The notes under the pieces: generated by a model
Seen by the model: the letters and a program-made list of their open reading frames with translations, nothing else
What the model was told of the DNA's origin: nothing
Databases searched by the model: none
Made by a program: the position numbers and the translations under genes
Shown: piece after piece, positions 28,379 to 36,440 of the stretch
Position numbering within the stretch: the first letter of the stretch is position 1
Layout of the letters: each line of letters opens with the position of its first letter
DNA from: Paenibacillus_AM sp052180255
Lineage (GTDB): Bacteria; Bacillota; Bacilli; Paenibacillales; NBRC-103111
Length of the DNA stretch: 64,000 bases
Direction of reading: 5' to 3'
Assembly (NCBI RefSeq): GCF_052180255.1
Contig: NZ_CP197466.1
Location: 4,092,001 to 4,156,000, forward strand

Positions 28379-28498
28379 ATGAACAAGTGGGTTTTCGATG
28401 ATATGGGGCTAGAAGCCTTTGAAAAAAGAGGGAGGAAGCGGCTAATGGGATCCGAAGCAACAAGTGTCCACAATTCCAAGATGCCGCGGCAGCTTTAA
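28379..28498 (+). CDS. Possible small protein or gene fragment, 39 aa
   Basis: An open frame from ATG 28379 encodes 39 residues, with a basic segment (EKRGRKRLMG) in the middle and ending NSKMPRQL. It looks more protein-like than its A/T-rich surroundings and stops 13 bases before a hairpin that could end a transcript. The ribosome site is poor. I do not recognise it; it may be a remnant of a longer gene. Confidence 0.25.
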   Translation: MNKWVFDDMGLEAFEKRGRKRLMGSEATSVHNSKMPRQL

Positions 28499-28511
28499 CG
28501 TGCTATCAAAA

Positions 28512-28543
28512 AAACAGGCTCAACCGATTCGATTGGCCTGTTT
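28512..28543 (-). terminator. Terminator after the copper-amine-oxidase-domain gene
   Basis: AAACAGGC (28512-28519) pairs with GCCTGTTT (28536-28543); a T7 run follows on the minus strand. Closely related hairpins follow the next two minus-strand genes. Confidence 0.75.
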
Positions 28544-28559
28544 CTCTATTCGAGCATGA

Positions 28560-29210
28560 TTATTTGTAATAGGAAGTGGTTACTGGGACAAATACACCCT
28601 CAGTACCATAGAAGACATTAACTTCCTCAAGCCCTGCAACATTGAGCTCAATAGTTTTCATACCATCTTCGATGGAAACGGTAACTTCTTTTAACAAATG
28701 CCCTTGCGTATCTTTGAATTCAAGATTGACTGAAGCTTCAATTGCAGCCACTTGCAAGTATAGCTTTTGGAATTTCTTGTTCGGTGTTAGTTGGAAATTA
28801 CTTCCACCATTTCCTTTCGCGATCAGTACTTCTTTATAATCTGTGCCTTTATATTTGGTAAGATTAGGGTCTTTTATTGAAGTATAGAAGGTTTGATTCG
28901 CGTTAATAGGCGTACCCTCAACTTTTTCTCCTAACAGAACGCTGTCTGTCGCAGGATCATAATCAACGGCTACATTTAATAAACCTGAGATGGCACGTAT
29001 AGGTACATAAGTCGTGTCATCATAGGAAATAGGAGTTAGAACGTTTCCCTTCGTATCTAACAGCTGTGTTGTTTTGCCATTCACTTTGACCTTAATATCG
29101 TTATTCAAGTATGCCTTTATTTCCTTCATATTAGTGCCCGCATAAACCCCAGCCCCTGCACTTAACAACATGGACGCTCCAATGATCGATACTACGATTG
29201 CTTTTTTCAT
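28560..29210 (-). CDS. Secreted protein with copper amine oxidase N-terminal-like domain
   Basis: 216-aa exported protein. A signal peptide (cleavage probably after VYA, about residue 24) is followed by a copper-amine-oxidase-N-like domain (about 32-95; VNGKTTQLLDTKGN, TYVPIRAISGLLN, DSVLLG). Many Paenibacillus secreted proteins carry this as a small, often repeated, non-catalytic module. The C-terminal half (about 100-216) is beta-rich with no motif I recognise. No cell-wall anchor or transmembrane tail is seen. Function unknown. Confidence 0.85.
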   Translation of the reverse strand: MKKAIVVSIIGASMLLSAGAGVYAGTNMKEIKAYLNNDIKVKVNGKTTQLLDTKGNVLTPISYDDTTYVPIRAISGLLNVAVDYDPATDSVLLGEKVEGTPINANQTFYTSIKDPNLTKYKGTDYKEVLIAKGNGGSNFQLTPNKKFQKLYLQVAAIEASVNLEFKDTQGHLLKEVTVSIEDGMKTIELNVAGLEEVNVFYGTEGVFVPVTTSYYK

Positions 29211-29310
29211 CGGTTATTCCCACTCCTCAATTTTATGTATTTGTACAAATGAATACTTGAGTATTATATCAGAAAATTTTAACTTTTGTAAAAATATGGT
29301 GGTGACAAAA

Positions 29311-29367
29311 AACAGGCTCAACCACGTGGGCTGAGCCTGTTCTCTGTTCTCTGTTCTCTATTCTCTA
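29311..29367 (-). terminator. Terminator with adjacent 7-bp repeats
   Basis: AACAGGCTCA (29311-29320) pairs with TGAGCCTGTT (29332-29341). Four tandem 7-base units (TTCTCTG twice, TTCTCTA twice) follow at 29340-29367. It lies downstream of the first NlpC/P60 gene. Confidence 0.65.
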
Positions 29368-29402
29368 TTAAAATGGTCTATTTCTCTATGAACAGCTTGT
29401 CC

Positions 29403-29930
29403 TTAGCCAAGCACTCTAGTACCAACGATAAATTTACCTGCCCAATAACCTTTGCTCATATCACTAATGACAACACCGTTCTTCGGATTTAAGTTGTGAA
29501 TGAACTTGCCATCTCCCATGTAAATCCCAACATGTCCAATCTTGTTAGGGTCTTTCACGCTAAAGTGAACAAGATCGCCTTTCTTCAAATCACTTACATT
29601 CTTAATAGATTGACCTTGCTTGCTTTGGCTTGTAGCGCCCCACTTCAAATTAACGCCTTGCTTGGCATATACAAACTTAGTAAAAGAAGAGCAATCAAAA
29701 ATGAGATTCTTCGGATCGTTCTTCCCATATACATATCTAACTTTACCCATAAGTGATTGAGCATCATTGATAATTGCATCGGCTTTTTGGGAAGCCGTTG
29801 TATTGCTTGATACGGCTACAGCCGCTTGTACTGGCCCTGCTGTAATCATTGCTGATGTACCTAATAGTGCAACAGTGAGGCTTACCCCCATGAGTACTTT
29901 CTTCCACTTAGCTGTCTGCGTTTTTTCCAT
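29403..29930 (-). CDS. Secreted NlpC/P60 peptidase, copy 1
   Basis: Probable cell-wall endopeptidase acting on peptidoglycan stem peptides outside the membrane, 175 aa. It has a signal peptide (cleavage near VQA, residue 37) and a single NlpC/P60 domain with catalytic Cys80 (FDCSSF), His133 (GHVGIY) and His145 (IHNL). There is no LysM or SH3 wall-binding domain. A near-identical paralogue lies 236 bases upstream with matching upstream sequence, indicating tandem duplication. AGGAGG lies upstream of the ATG. Confidence 0.92.
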   Translation of the reverse strand: MEKTQTAKWKKVLMGVSLTVALLGTSAMITAGPVQAAVAVSSNTTASQKADAIINDAQSLMGKVRYVYGKNDPKNLIFDCSSFTKFVYAKQGVNLKWGATSQSKQGQSIKNVSDLKKGDLVHFSVKDPNKIGHVGIYMGDGKFIHNLNPKNGVVISDMSKGYWAGKFIVGTRVLG

Positions 29931-30117
29931 AACGGTAATGCCTCCTGTGTAATCGTATTTTGTCTTCCTGCTAATAGCATAACAGAATAAAAATACACAG
30001 CATTTACCACGTATTGAACAAACCCATGTCTCCCTTGAGTTTGAGGCTCTTTATTAATATTCAATTAAAAACATGTAAGAAAATCTTCTTGCAAATCGTA
30101 GATTTTGCACATACAAA

Positions 30118-30151
30118 AAAACAGACCAACCACTTGGGTTGAGTCTGTTTT
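30118..30151 (-). terminator. Terminator after NlpC/P60 copy 2
   Basis: AAAACAGAC (30118-30126) pairs with GTCTGTTTT (30143-30151), with a further T-run on the minus strand. It resembles the hairpins at 28512 and 29311. Confidence 0.8.
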
Positions 30152-30166
30152 CTGAACAGCTTGTCC

Positions 30167-30703
30167 TTATTTAAGCACTCTAGTACCTACGATAAATTTA
30201 CCTGCCCAGTAGCCTTTGCTCATATCACTAATGACTACGTCGTTCTTCGGATTTAAGTTGTGAATGAACTTACCATTTCCGATATAGATCCCAACATGTC
30301 CGATTTTTTTAGGGTCTTTCACGCTAAAATGAACAAGATCACCTTTTTTCAAGTCTTTTACATTCTTAATGGATTGACCTTGCTTACTTTGGCTTGTAGC
30401 GCCCCATTTCAAATTAACACCTTGCTTTGCATACAGATATTTGGTGAAAGAAGAACAGTCAAAAATGAGTTTCTTCGGATCATTCTTTCCATATACATAT
30501 TGAACTTTACCAATCAGTGATTGTGCATCTTTAATAATCGCATCTGCTTTTTGAGAAGCTGTTTTATTAGTCGATGCTGCTGCCGTAGCGGTTGCAGCTT
30601 GTACAGTTGAGGTTGTAAATAGAGTTGTTGAGCCCATCAATGTGACAACAAGGCTTACCCCCACGAGTGCTTTCTTCCAGTTTTTCGTATACGTTTTTTC
30701 CAT
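30167..30703 (-). CDS. Secreted NlpC/P60 peptidase, copy 2
   Basis: 178-aa paralogue of the next gene. Signal peptide with cleavage near VQA (residue 36), then an NlpC/P60 domain with Cys83, His136 and His148. The catalytic domains of the two copies are almost identical (for example LKWGATSQSKQGQSIKN in both), while the linker after the signal peptide differs (Ala/Thr-rich here). Each copy has its own terminator, ribosome site and related leader, so they are probably transcribed separately. Confidence 0.92.
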   Translation of the reverse strand: MEKTYTKNWKKALVGVSLVVTLMGSTTLFTTSTVQAATATAAASTNKTASQKADAIIKDAQSLIGKVQYVYGKNDPKKLIFDCSSFTKYLYAKQGVNLKWGATSQSKQGQSIKNVKDLKKGDLVHFSVKDPKKIGHVGIYIGNGKFIHNLNPKNDVVISDMSKGYWAGKFIVGTRVLK

Positions 30704-30918
30704 AACAGTAACGCCTCCTGTGTAATCGTAATCTGCTTATCTACTAAGTAGCTTAACAGAATGAAATTAAACAGAATTTACCATAGATGGAACAAACGCC
30801 TGTCTCCCAAGCGATTGAAACCCTTTATTAATATTCAATTAGAAACTTATAAGAAAATCTTCTTGAAAAACGCAAACTATCGATTTTTGTGATTAACACC
30901 TAGATTTAAGCGTATTTA

Positions 30919-31788
30919 CTAGGGTTTTGTAGAACGGATCAGCCATTCGACGAGCTGAAGTGCTTTATCCTTTTTCGTCGTATCAAAGCGAATCAGTGCA
31001 TATTTTTCTTTGTCATTGATCGGAATAGATTTGAAGAAGCTGCTGTTCGATACATCCACTGCATACACGTGCTCCTGTGGTTCCTTATCTGTCTTCGCTA
31101 CATACATTTTGCCAGATAACAGATCACTAGGTAATCTGCTCGTTAATTCATCCAGTGGAATAAATCCACTCTGCTTAACGTAAGCCTCCATATGATGACG
31201 ATCCATAATATAGACATCCGAACGATCCGACATCATGGAAATGACACTCTTCTGCTGCAAGGCCATCTCGTAGGAATCTTTGGGCTGCTCCAGTGCGATG
31301 GTCAGAGCTGTCTCGACACGCTTCCATTCTGGAAAGGCTGGAAGAATGACATCTGAGACTTTATCTGGCTTATCCAGTCTATAGTCACCGAAAAACATCA
31401 CACTCACGTCAATTGGCGGTTTTGCAGCTTCAGCGGCTTTCTCCGCTTGACGATCGAGGAAACTTTTCACACCGAACACCGCGCCTATAATTAGTAATAT
31501 CGCGATAAACACATGCATTTTGTGATAGTAAAAGAAATGTTCAACCTTACCTGTTGGTTTCATGGCCGTGTCATCTACATACTGATCAAGTCCCATTAAT
31601 CGGTTGTATGCCTCATTTATTTCATCCACGCTTACTTGCGTATCAGACGAGTTCTGCTCATTCGAAGTCACTTTGCTGTGCGAACGCGCTTTTTTAAGTA
31701 AGAGTCCATAACGATCTTCAATTTGCTGCTTCGTTGCATCCTCTGGAACACCGAGAATTGCGCAGGCTTTCTTCATCTCTTCATTCAT
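30919..31788 (-). CDS. Membrane protein with degenerate J-like domain
   Basis: 289-aa protein. Residues 5-70 follow the helical pattern of a DnaJ domain (CAILGVPEDATKQQIEDRYG, DEINEAYNRLMG) but the essential HPD motif is missing, so stimulation of DnaK is unlikely. One transmembrane helix lies at about 92-110, followed by a 175-residue extracytoplasmic domain beginning PIDVSVMFFGDY and containing SDVYIMDRHHMEAYV, reminiscent of proteins with a small periplasmic-binding-like domain. It is divergent from the MerR gene. Function unknown. Confidence 0.75.
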   Translation of the reverse strand: MNEEMKKACAILGVPEDATKQQIEDRYGLLLKKARSHSKVTSNEQNSSDTQVSVDEINEAYNRLMGLDQYVDDTAMKPTGKVEHFFYYHKMHVFIAILLIIGAVFGVKSFLDRQAEKAAEAAKPPIDVSVMFFGDYRLDKPDKVSDVILPAFPEWKRVETALTIALEQPKDSYEMALQQKSVISMMSDRSDVYIMDRHHMEAYVKQSGFIPLDELTSRLPSDLLSGKMYVAKTDKEPQEHVYAVDVSNSSFFKSIPINDKEKYALIRFDTTKKDKALQLVEWLIRSTKP

Positions 31789-31927
31789 CCCATCACCTCA
31801 GGTCGTGTTATGCATTCGATTCATTATAACAAAGCTCAGCAGCGTTTGTCTCAAAGGAGAAACCGTCTCGCAGTCGGAGATGCATAGAATAAGCCCAACG
31901 ATATAAACTATATCTCATATACCAAAA

Positions 31928-31963
31928 GTTAACGTTGACGTTAACGTTATGCATATCTATAAT
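31928..31963 (+). promoter_or_regulatory. merR promoter with perfect operator dyad
   Basis: TTGACG (31935-31940), 17-base spacer and perfect TATAAT (31958-31963). A perfect dyad, GTTAACGT and ACGTTAAC around TG (31928-31945), covers the -35 box. It lies 33 bases upstream of the MerR start. The position suggests repression by the product. The spacer is 17 bases, not the 19-20 typical of MerR-activated promoters. Confidence 0.7.
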
Positions 31964-31995
31964 CATAAATACAATTACGAATTTGGAGTGATAAT

Positions 31996-32427
31996 ATGAC
32001 TTGGTTAAAAATTGATGACGTCTCGCAAAGATGCGGTTTGACGAAAAGAACCATTCGCTACTACGAGGAAATTGGTCTTCTCTCTCCACCTCAAAGAAGT
32101 GAAAAAGGAATTCGCCTCTACACCGAAGCCCATATTGAACATCTTCAAAAAATCACCAATGCGAGAGAGGTGCTGGGTGTCTCCCTGCAAGAGTTACAAC
32201 AGTTCATCTCGATTAGCGAAACACTTGAGACGCATCGCAAAGGATATTGGAGTATCGAGGATCAGAAGGAGAAATACGCAAAACTATTAGAGATCGATCA
32301 AATCATTAGTGATCAACTGAAGTTAATTGAGCAAAAAATTGAAAAGATACATGTCGTTCGGTCTGAATTGTCTACCTTGCAAACACGAGCGCGGACGGCT
32401 ATTGCCCGTATGGAGCAAGAACAATAA
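31996..32427 (+). CDS. MerR-family regulator of the MFS exporter
   Basis: 143-aa regulator. The winged helix (residues 4-70; KIDDVSQRCGLTKRTIRYYE) is followed by a long C-terminal coiled-coil dimerisation helix (about 85-140). No metal-binding cysteines are visible, so a drug-like or other small effector is more likely than a metal. It is 15 bases upstream of the transporter gene and forms an operon with it. Confidence 0.92.
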   Translation: MTWLKIDDVSQRCGLTKRTIRYYEEIGLLSPPQRSEKGIRLYTEAHIEHLQKITNAREVLGVSLQELQQFISISETLETHRKGYWSIEDQKEKYAKLLEIDQIISDQLKLIEQKIEKIHVVRSELSTLQTRARTAIARMEQEQ

Positions 32428-32442
32428 TAGATGGAGGTTTAA

Positions 32443-33654
32443 TTGTTCATGGGATCTAAATCATTACATCTTAAGCAGCACACAGGCATGATGAGCCAGC
32501 CGAAGGCAGTATGGGCTGTTGCGTTTGCCTGTGTGATCGCATTTATGGGACTAGGGCTCGTTGATCCGATTTTACCTGCACTAGCCAAACAATTAGATGC
32601 AACACCGAGCCAAGTTTCCTTGCTTTTTTCTAGTTATAACCTTGTGACTGGTCTTGCCATGATCATTACTGGTGTTGTTTCCAGTCGAATCGGTGTGAAA
32701 TGGACGCTGCTTGTCGGCATTCTCTTAATCGTTATCTTCTCTGCGCTTGGTGGATTATCCGGCAGTATTGACCAAATCGTCGCCATGCGCGGTGGTTGGG
32801 GTCTAGGTAACGCGTTGTTCATTGCTACTGCGCTTTCAGCCATTGTCGGCTTATCCACGGGTGGGACAGCAAGAGCGATCATTTTATATGAAGCTGCCAT
32901 TGGTCTTGGGATCTCTGTAGGTCCTTTGCTTGGTGGCGAGCTCGGTTCCATCTCTTGGCGTGGTCCATTCTTCGGCGTCAGTGCTTTAATGGCCATTGCT
33001 TTTATTGCAATTTCAATTATGCTGCCGAAAATTCCGAAGCCTACAAAGCGCGTATCCATCACCGATCCATTCAAAGCGCTGCGTCATGGCGGACTTTTCA
33101 CATTCGGAGTTGTCGCATTCCTATATAATTTTGGATTCTTCACTTTAATGGCGTACACGCCGTTTATTATGATGAATCATCTCGATGAGCACGGCTTAGG
33201 TTATGTATTCTTGGGATGGGGCTTAATGCTCGCGATTACTTCTGTCTTCGTGGCACCTTTTTTCCAAAAGAAATTCGGCACCATTCGTTCGATGTGCATC
33301 ATGTTGATCATGTTCGCGCTTAACCTTGTTGTAATTGGTATCAATACGGATTCGATTACAGTTGTGGTGACATCTGTTGTTATCTCCGGTGCATTCCTTG
33401 GGGTGAACAACACGCTGATTACGACTGCGGTTATGCATGCCGCGCCCGTCGAACGTTCGGTTGCATCGGCTGCATACAGCTTCGTTCGTTTTATCGGTGG
33501 TGCGATTGCGCCGTTCCTTGCAGGAAAGCTTGCCGAGTGGTTCAACCCCCACATTCCGTTCTATGTAGGCGCAATTTTCGTGGCGTGTGCGGTTGTTACG
33601 GCTGGTATCGGACGAAAGTTCTTGAAAAATATTGATGCGGAGATTGCGCATTGA
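32443..33654 (+). CDS. MFS transporter, drug-efflux type
   Basis: 403-aa major facilitator protein with about 12 helices. FMGLGLVDPILPALAKQL in helix 1 and GVVSSRIGVKWTLLVG between helices 2 and 3 are typical of proton-coupled drug exporters. Start is either TTG 32443, five bases after GGAGG, or ATG 32449. Its operon with a MerR regulator supports an inducible efflux role. Substrate unknown. Confidence 0.9.
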   Translation: MFMGSKSLHLKQHTGMMSQPKAVWAVAFACVIAFMGLGLVDPILPALAKQLDATPSQVSLLFSSYNLVTGLAMIITGVVSSRIGVKWTLLVGILLIVIFSALGGLSGSIDQIVAMRGGWGLGNALFIATALSAIVGLSTGGTARAIILYEAAIGLGISVGPLLGGELGSISWRGPFFGVSALMAIAFIAISIMLPKIPKPTKRVSITDPFKALRHGGLFTFGVVAFLYNFGFFTLMAYTPFIMMNHLDEHGLGYVFLGWGLMLAITSVFVAPFFQKKFGTIRSMCIMLIMFALNLVVIGINTDSITVVVTSVVISGAFLGVNNTLITTAVMHAAPVERSVASAAYSFVRFIGGAIAPFLAGKLAEWFNPHIPFYVGAIFVACAVVTAGIGRKFLKNIDAEIAH

Positions 33655-33668
33655 TCGTTAGTGAAAAC

Positions 33669-33709
33669 AAAGTCCTCCTTTGAACATAATGTCCAAAGGA
33701 GGACTTTTT
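33669..33709 (+). terminator. Terminator after the MFS gene
   Basis: AAAGTCCTCCTTTG (33669-33682) pairs perfectly with the complementary arm starting at 33694, ending in a T5 run. It sits between convergent genes. Confidence 0.9.
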
Positions 33710-33722
33710 CATGATCGAGGAC

Positions 33723-34769
33723 TCATTCGGCTTCCTGTTTATTTTCCATTTTACTTACAATCATTTCTTTCAGTTGTATTGGATTGTCTGAGCGAATCGC
33801 TACTTGTGAATATTGTTTTTGAATGCCCATAAACAAGATGACGCGAACAGGCTCTTTCATTTTCAAAATCAGATGGGGGTGAACTTTTTCAAAATCCTTC
33901 GCCATAAAACTCATCCTATCTTGTGATAATTTACTTTGTAGAACGACTGGGTCTTCGATGATACACGCGATATTCGCAAATTGAATTTCAGCACGCTTGA
34001 GTAAGCCAAGTGAGAGGAACATCGATTCTTTGTTCATATGTATGGGATTTAATCGAATCGCTTGAATATCTGCAATGAAAAATATTAACGAATAGATGTT
34101 AAGGATGAGTAAAATAATCGAAATGACGACCGATTTTTCATGCAGCCACCAATGTAAAACCAATGTTTCAATGACAATCGAGTGAATCATCATGATTTGA
34201 GCGGCGATATAACTCGAATTTTTATACAGCGTCATACCGGTTGGGGGCTTCTTTTTCCAAGTGAAAAAAGCGTAATAGAACACCATCGCCTCCGAACAGA
34301 TGGCATGAATAATTGGGTTTTTGATGACATATTGATCCACTGCCTGTTGAAAAGAAAAGACTACCGGTAGTTCACTCGATTTTACCTTTCTTACGATTTG
34401 GGGCATGTAACGAACAAATGTGACTATCAGAATCAGTTCAAAGAAGATTAACGCAGCCTCTACGGCAATTCCAGCCCAAGTCACAGCTGCAAAGGGCTCT
34501 AAAAAAGGCTTTGGAATGAGAAATCGAGCTAATATACATCCTGCCGCTGATAAAACAATCGCTTGCTTGATCGAAAATTTCTTGGTGTACAGCATACAAT
34601 ATACAGGAAGCATAATGACGAGATCGATTAATGAACCGATGACTACCCCATTCGTCTGAGTTGGAAGAAGCTGTTTCCCGATGGTCGTATGATAAAGCAT
34701 AAAATTGCTGCACAGCATAAAGCCCAACAACAGCAGCCAAATGGATTTTCCCCTATTGCCCACAAACAT
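33723..34769 (-). CDS. Uncharacterised polytopic membrane protein
   Basis: 348-aa protein with about seven hydrophobic helices in residues 8-250 and a soluble C-terminal part (about 255-348) containing RAEIQFANIACIIEDPVV and VRVILFMGIQKQYSQVAIRS. I recognise it only as a conserved Bacillales membrane protein sometimes misnamed a carotene oxygenase; no such active-site residues are visible. It starts three bases after the MarR gene's stop, so it is probably that regulator's target. GAGGGGGA precedes the ATG. Confidence 0.75.
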   Translation of the reverse strand: MFVGNRGKSIWLLLLGFMLCSNFMLYHTTIGKQLLPTQTNGVVIGSLIDLVIMLPVYCMLYTKKFSIKQAIVLSAAGCILARFLIPKPFLEPFAAVTWAGIAVEAALIFFELILIVTFVRYMPQIVRKVKSSELPVVFSFQQAVDQYVIKNPIIHAICSEAMVFYYAFFTWKKKPPTGMTLYKNSSYIAAQIMMIHSIVIETLVLHWWLHEKSVVISIILLILNIYSLIFFIADIQAIRLNPIHMNKESMFLSLGLLKRAEIQFANIACIIEDPVVLQSKLSQDRMSFMAKDFEKVHPHLILKMKEPVRVILFMGIQKQYSQVAIRSDNPIQLKEMIVSKMENKQEAE

Positions 34770-34772
34770 GGA

Positions 34773-35198
34773 CTAATCCCCCTCTATTATGGAATTTAAT
34801 TTTTTCATAATACGGACCAACTGCTCCAAGTCTTCTAAAGGCAGCTGTCCAAAAACCGTGCGATTAACCTCATCTTCAAGCATGTGCATGTCTTCAAAAT
34901 AGCGTTCTCCCTTCGCCGCAGGCTTTAATATGATTTCCCGACGATTTTCTTTATTAATCGTACGGGTGATGTATTCTTTTTCCTCCAATTTATTCAGAAG
35001 TTGACTAACTGCACTCGCGGATATATTCAATTGAATAGCTAATTCCTTCGTTGAAGATCCGCCTGTCCGGATCAGCTCTAATAATAAAACCTGCTTAGCT
35101 GTAAGCTGATTATCCATTTTGTGCTGATATTTTGTTGCTAATCGAAGGTTTAAATGATTTTGCAATTCGCTGTATTGCTGAATAAGATGTTGTTTCAC
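34773..35198 (-). CDS. MarR-family regulator
   Basis: 141-aa winged-helix protein: STKELAIQLNISASAVSQLL (about 53-72) is the recognition region and RTINKENRREIILKPAAKG the wing. GTG start at 35198 after GAGG. First gene of a two-gene operon with a membrane protein. A dyad (35223-35235) lies 25 bases upstream and is the likely autorepression site. Confidence 0.9.
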   Translation of the reverse strand: MKQHLIQQYSELQNHLNLRLATKYQHKMDNQLTAKQVLLLELIRTGGSSTKELAIQLNISASAVSQLLNKLEEKEYITRTINKENRREIILKPAAKGERYFEDMHMLEDEVNRTVFGQLPLEDLEQLVRIMKKLNSIIEGD

Positions 35199-35222
35199 AT
35201 TAGGTACCTCGCTTAATTATGA

Positions 35223-35235
35223 AGTTAACTTAACT
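35223..35235. promoter_or_regulatory. Candidate MarR operator
   Basis: AGTTAA and TTAACT around a central C form a perfect 13-base inverted repeat close upstream of the MarR gene. Confidence 0.45.
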
Positions 35236-35298
35236 ATAAACCGGAATAAATGATAAGTACACTCCCAATTCCGATCATTCAGAAAAATAATAAAAAAA

Positions 35299-35327
35299 TT
35301 GTCTAAGTCTTGAACAGACCTAGACAA
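35299..35327 (-). terminator. Orphan terminator
   Basis: TTGTCTA (35299-35305) pairs with TAGACAA (35321-35327), with a T7 run on the minus strand. It follows the open fragment at 35349-35437 and no intact gene, suggesting a terminator left over from a lost gene. Confidence 0.6.
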
Positions 35328-35348
35328 CTTGGCATTAACTTCAGGCTC

Positions 35349-35437
35349 TTATTTATACACACGCTCAATGTGCAGCGATCTGACTTCATTCAAATCTTCA
35401 AGTATACGGGCCAAATGTTCCAGGTCTTCAGACCGTA
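35349..35437 (-). pseudogene. Possible gene remnant resembling the HD-GYP C-terminus
   Basis: The minus strand is open for 29 codons without a start, ending LNEVRSLHIERVYK then stop. The intact HD-GYP protein 1 kb away ends LNQMRTLHIERLLLA, and the DNA of the two ends is also similar. The preceding residues (RSEDLEHLARILED) do not match that protein, so it may be the tail of a different, deleted paralogue. Confidence 0.35.
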
Positions 35438-35470
35438 TTCGCTGATTTTACTTCCGTAGAGCAATGGCAA

Positions 35471-35515
35471 AAAGAACGGCTCTGTTCGCATGTTTTACGA
35501 CAGGGCCGTTCTTCA
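35471..35515 (-). terminator. Terminator after the small secreted protein gene
   Basis: AAGAACGGC...ACAG arms around 35471-35486 and 35501-35515 pair with one G-U or mismatch, with T-rich flanks on the minus strand. Confidence 0.75.
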
Positions 35516-35571
35516 TTTTTCTTACAATTTATCGAAATAGATAGGCAACTTACTCAAAAAATAATATTTTA

Positions 35572-36030
35572 TTACAGGTCATCTCTTGCCGATAAAAGAT
35601 ATGGAGATTGACTGCCATCATTGTTATTAAGTTTAACAGTATATTCACCAGAAGGAAGATCACCGTCAGCCGGAACAAAATAACCTGTTCTTGCATCATT
35701 TGCCGAGATAGAACCACTCCAAATATTAACTCCATAAGAATTTATCACTGAATAATTAAAGCTTTTCGTACCTTTATTTTGAATGTATATTCTTAGATTG
35801 CCTTTTGAGTACGTGAAGCTTGTTTTTAATTGGCCATGAAAAACAGCATCCTCATAGGCTATTTGAGCATATGGTTTAATGCGAAGAGTTGGATCAACGA
35901 ATTCAGTTTCTACAGCGTCAGGGTTAACTCCTTCTACAACCTTAGCCGGTGCAGCATAAGCGCTACCAGCAACCAATAGTGTTGAAATTACCAGAAAAGA
36001 TGCTAGCACTGTTTTAACGTTTTTTACCAT
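35572..36030 (-). CDS. Small secreted protein of unknown function
   Basis: 152 aa with a signal peptide cleaved near AYA (residue 26). The mature part is beta-rich: SFTYSKGNLRIYIQNKGTKSFNYSV, WSGSISANDARTGYFVPADG and SGEYTVKL suggest an all-beta sandwich. No catalytic motif or anchor is visible. Its own terminator follows. The A/T-rich 410 bases upstream (36031-36440) contain a TGTAAC...GTTACA dyad near 36205-36230 and the HD-GYP terminator; otherwise I see nothing there. Confidence 0.75.
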   Translation of the reverse strand: MVKNVKTVLASFLVISTLLVAGSAYAAPAKVVEGVNPDAVETEFVDPTLRIKPYAQIAYEDAVFHGQLKTSFTYSKGNLRIYIQNKGTKSFNYSVINSYGVNIWSGSISANDARTGYFVPADGDLPSGEYTVKLNNNDGSQSPYLLSARDDL

Positions 36031-36371
36031 GTATATAAACCTCCTATTATTTGATTCAATTCATATTTTAATATAATAAGTAACTATTTTCCAATAAGGC
36101 TTAATATCTATTTATTCATGAATTTTGTCCCGTAATAACGAGTAAAATGTAATTTTCTGTTTCATTACTACTTTAATCCCCTATTATCCCTCTTAATTCG
36201 ACATAATGTAACTTTATTTTGATATGTTACATAAATAATATGGCACTAGATTCCTATAGAAGAGGTCACCTCACGAAAAGGGATTAATCGTACACTAACG
36301 AATCCGACACAACGACCTTAACGTACTATATTTCCCGTTTCGTGATAAAAGCACATGAATTTTACGGACAT

Positions 36372-36421
36372 GCAAAAGGTCGAGGCAGAGCGTCTTCATG
36401 CTCTTACCCCGACCTTTTTGC
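36372..36421 (-). terminator. Terminator after the HD-GYP gene
   Basis: GCAAAAGGTCG (36372-36382) pairs with CGACCTTTTTGC (36410-36421), and the stem continues inward through a GAGC/GCTC pair. It lies 20 bases past the stop. Confidence 0.85.
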
Positions 36422-36440
36422 AATACTTATGACGAATGTA

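Noticed and set aside
29931..30166. c-di-AMP (ydaO) riboswitch before the NlpC/P60 genes
   Set aside because: Such genes are often controlled this way, but the leaders are short and lack the conserved GC-rich core sequences; similarity between them is explained by tandem duplication.
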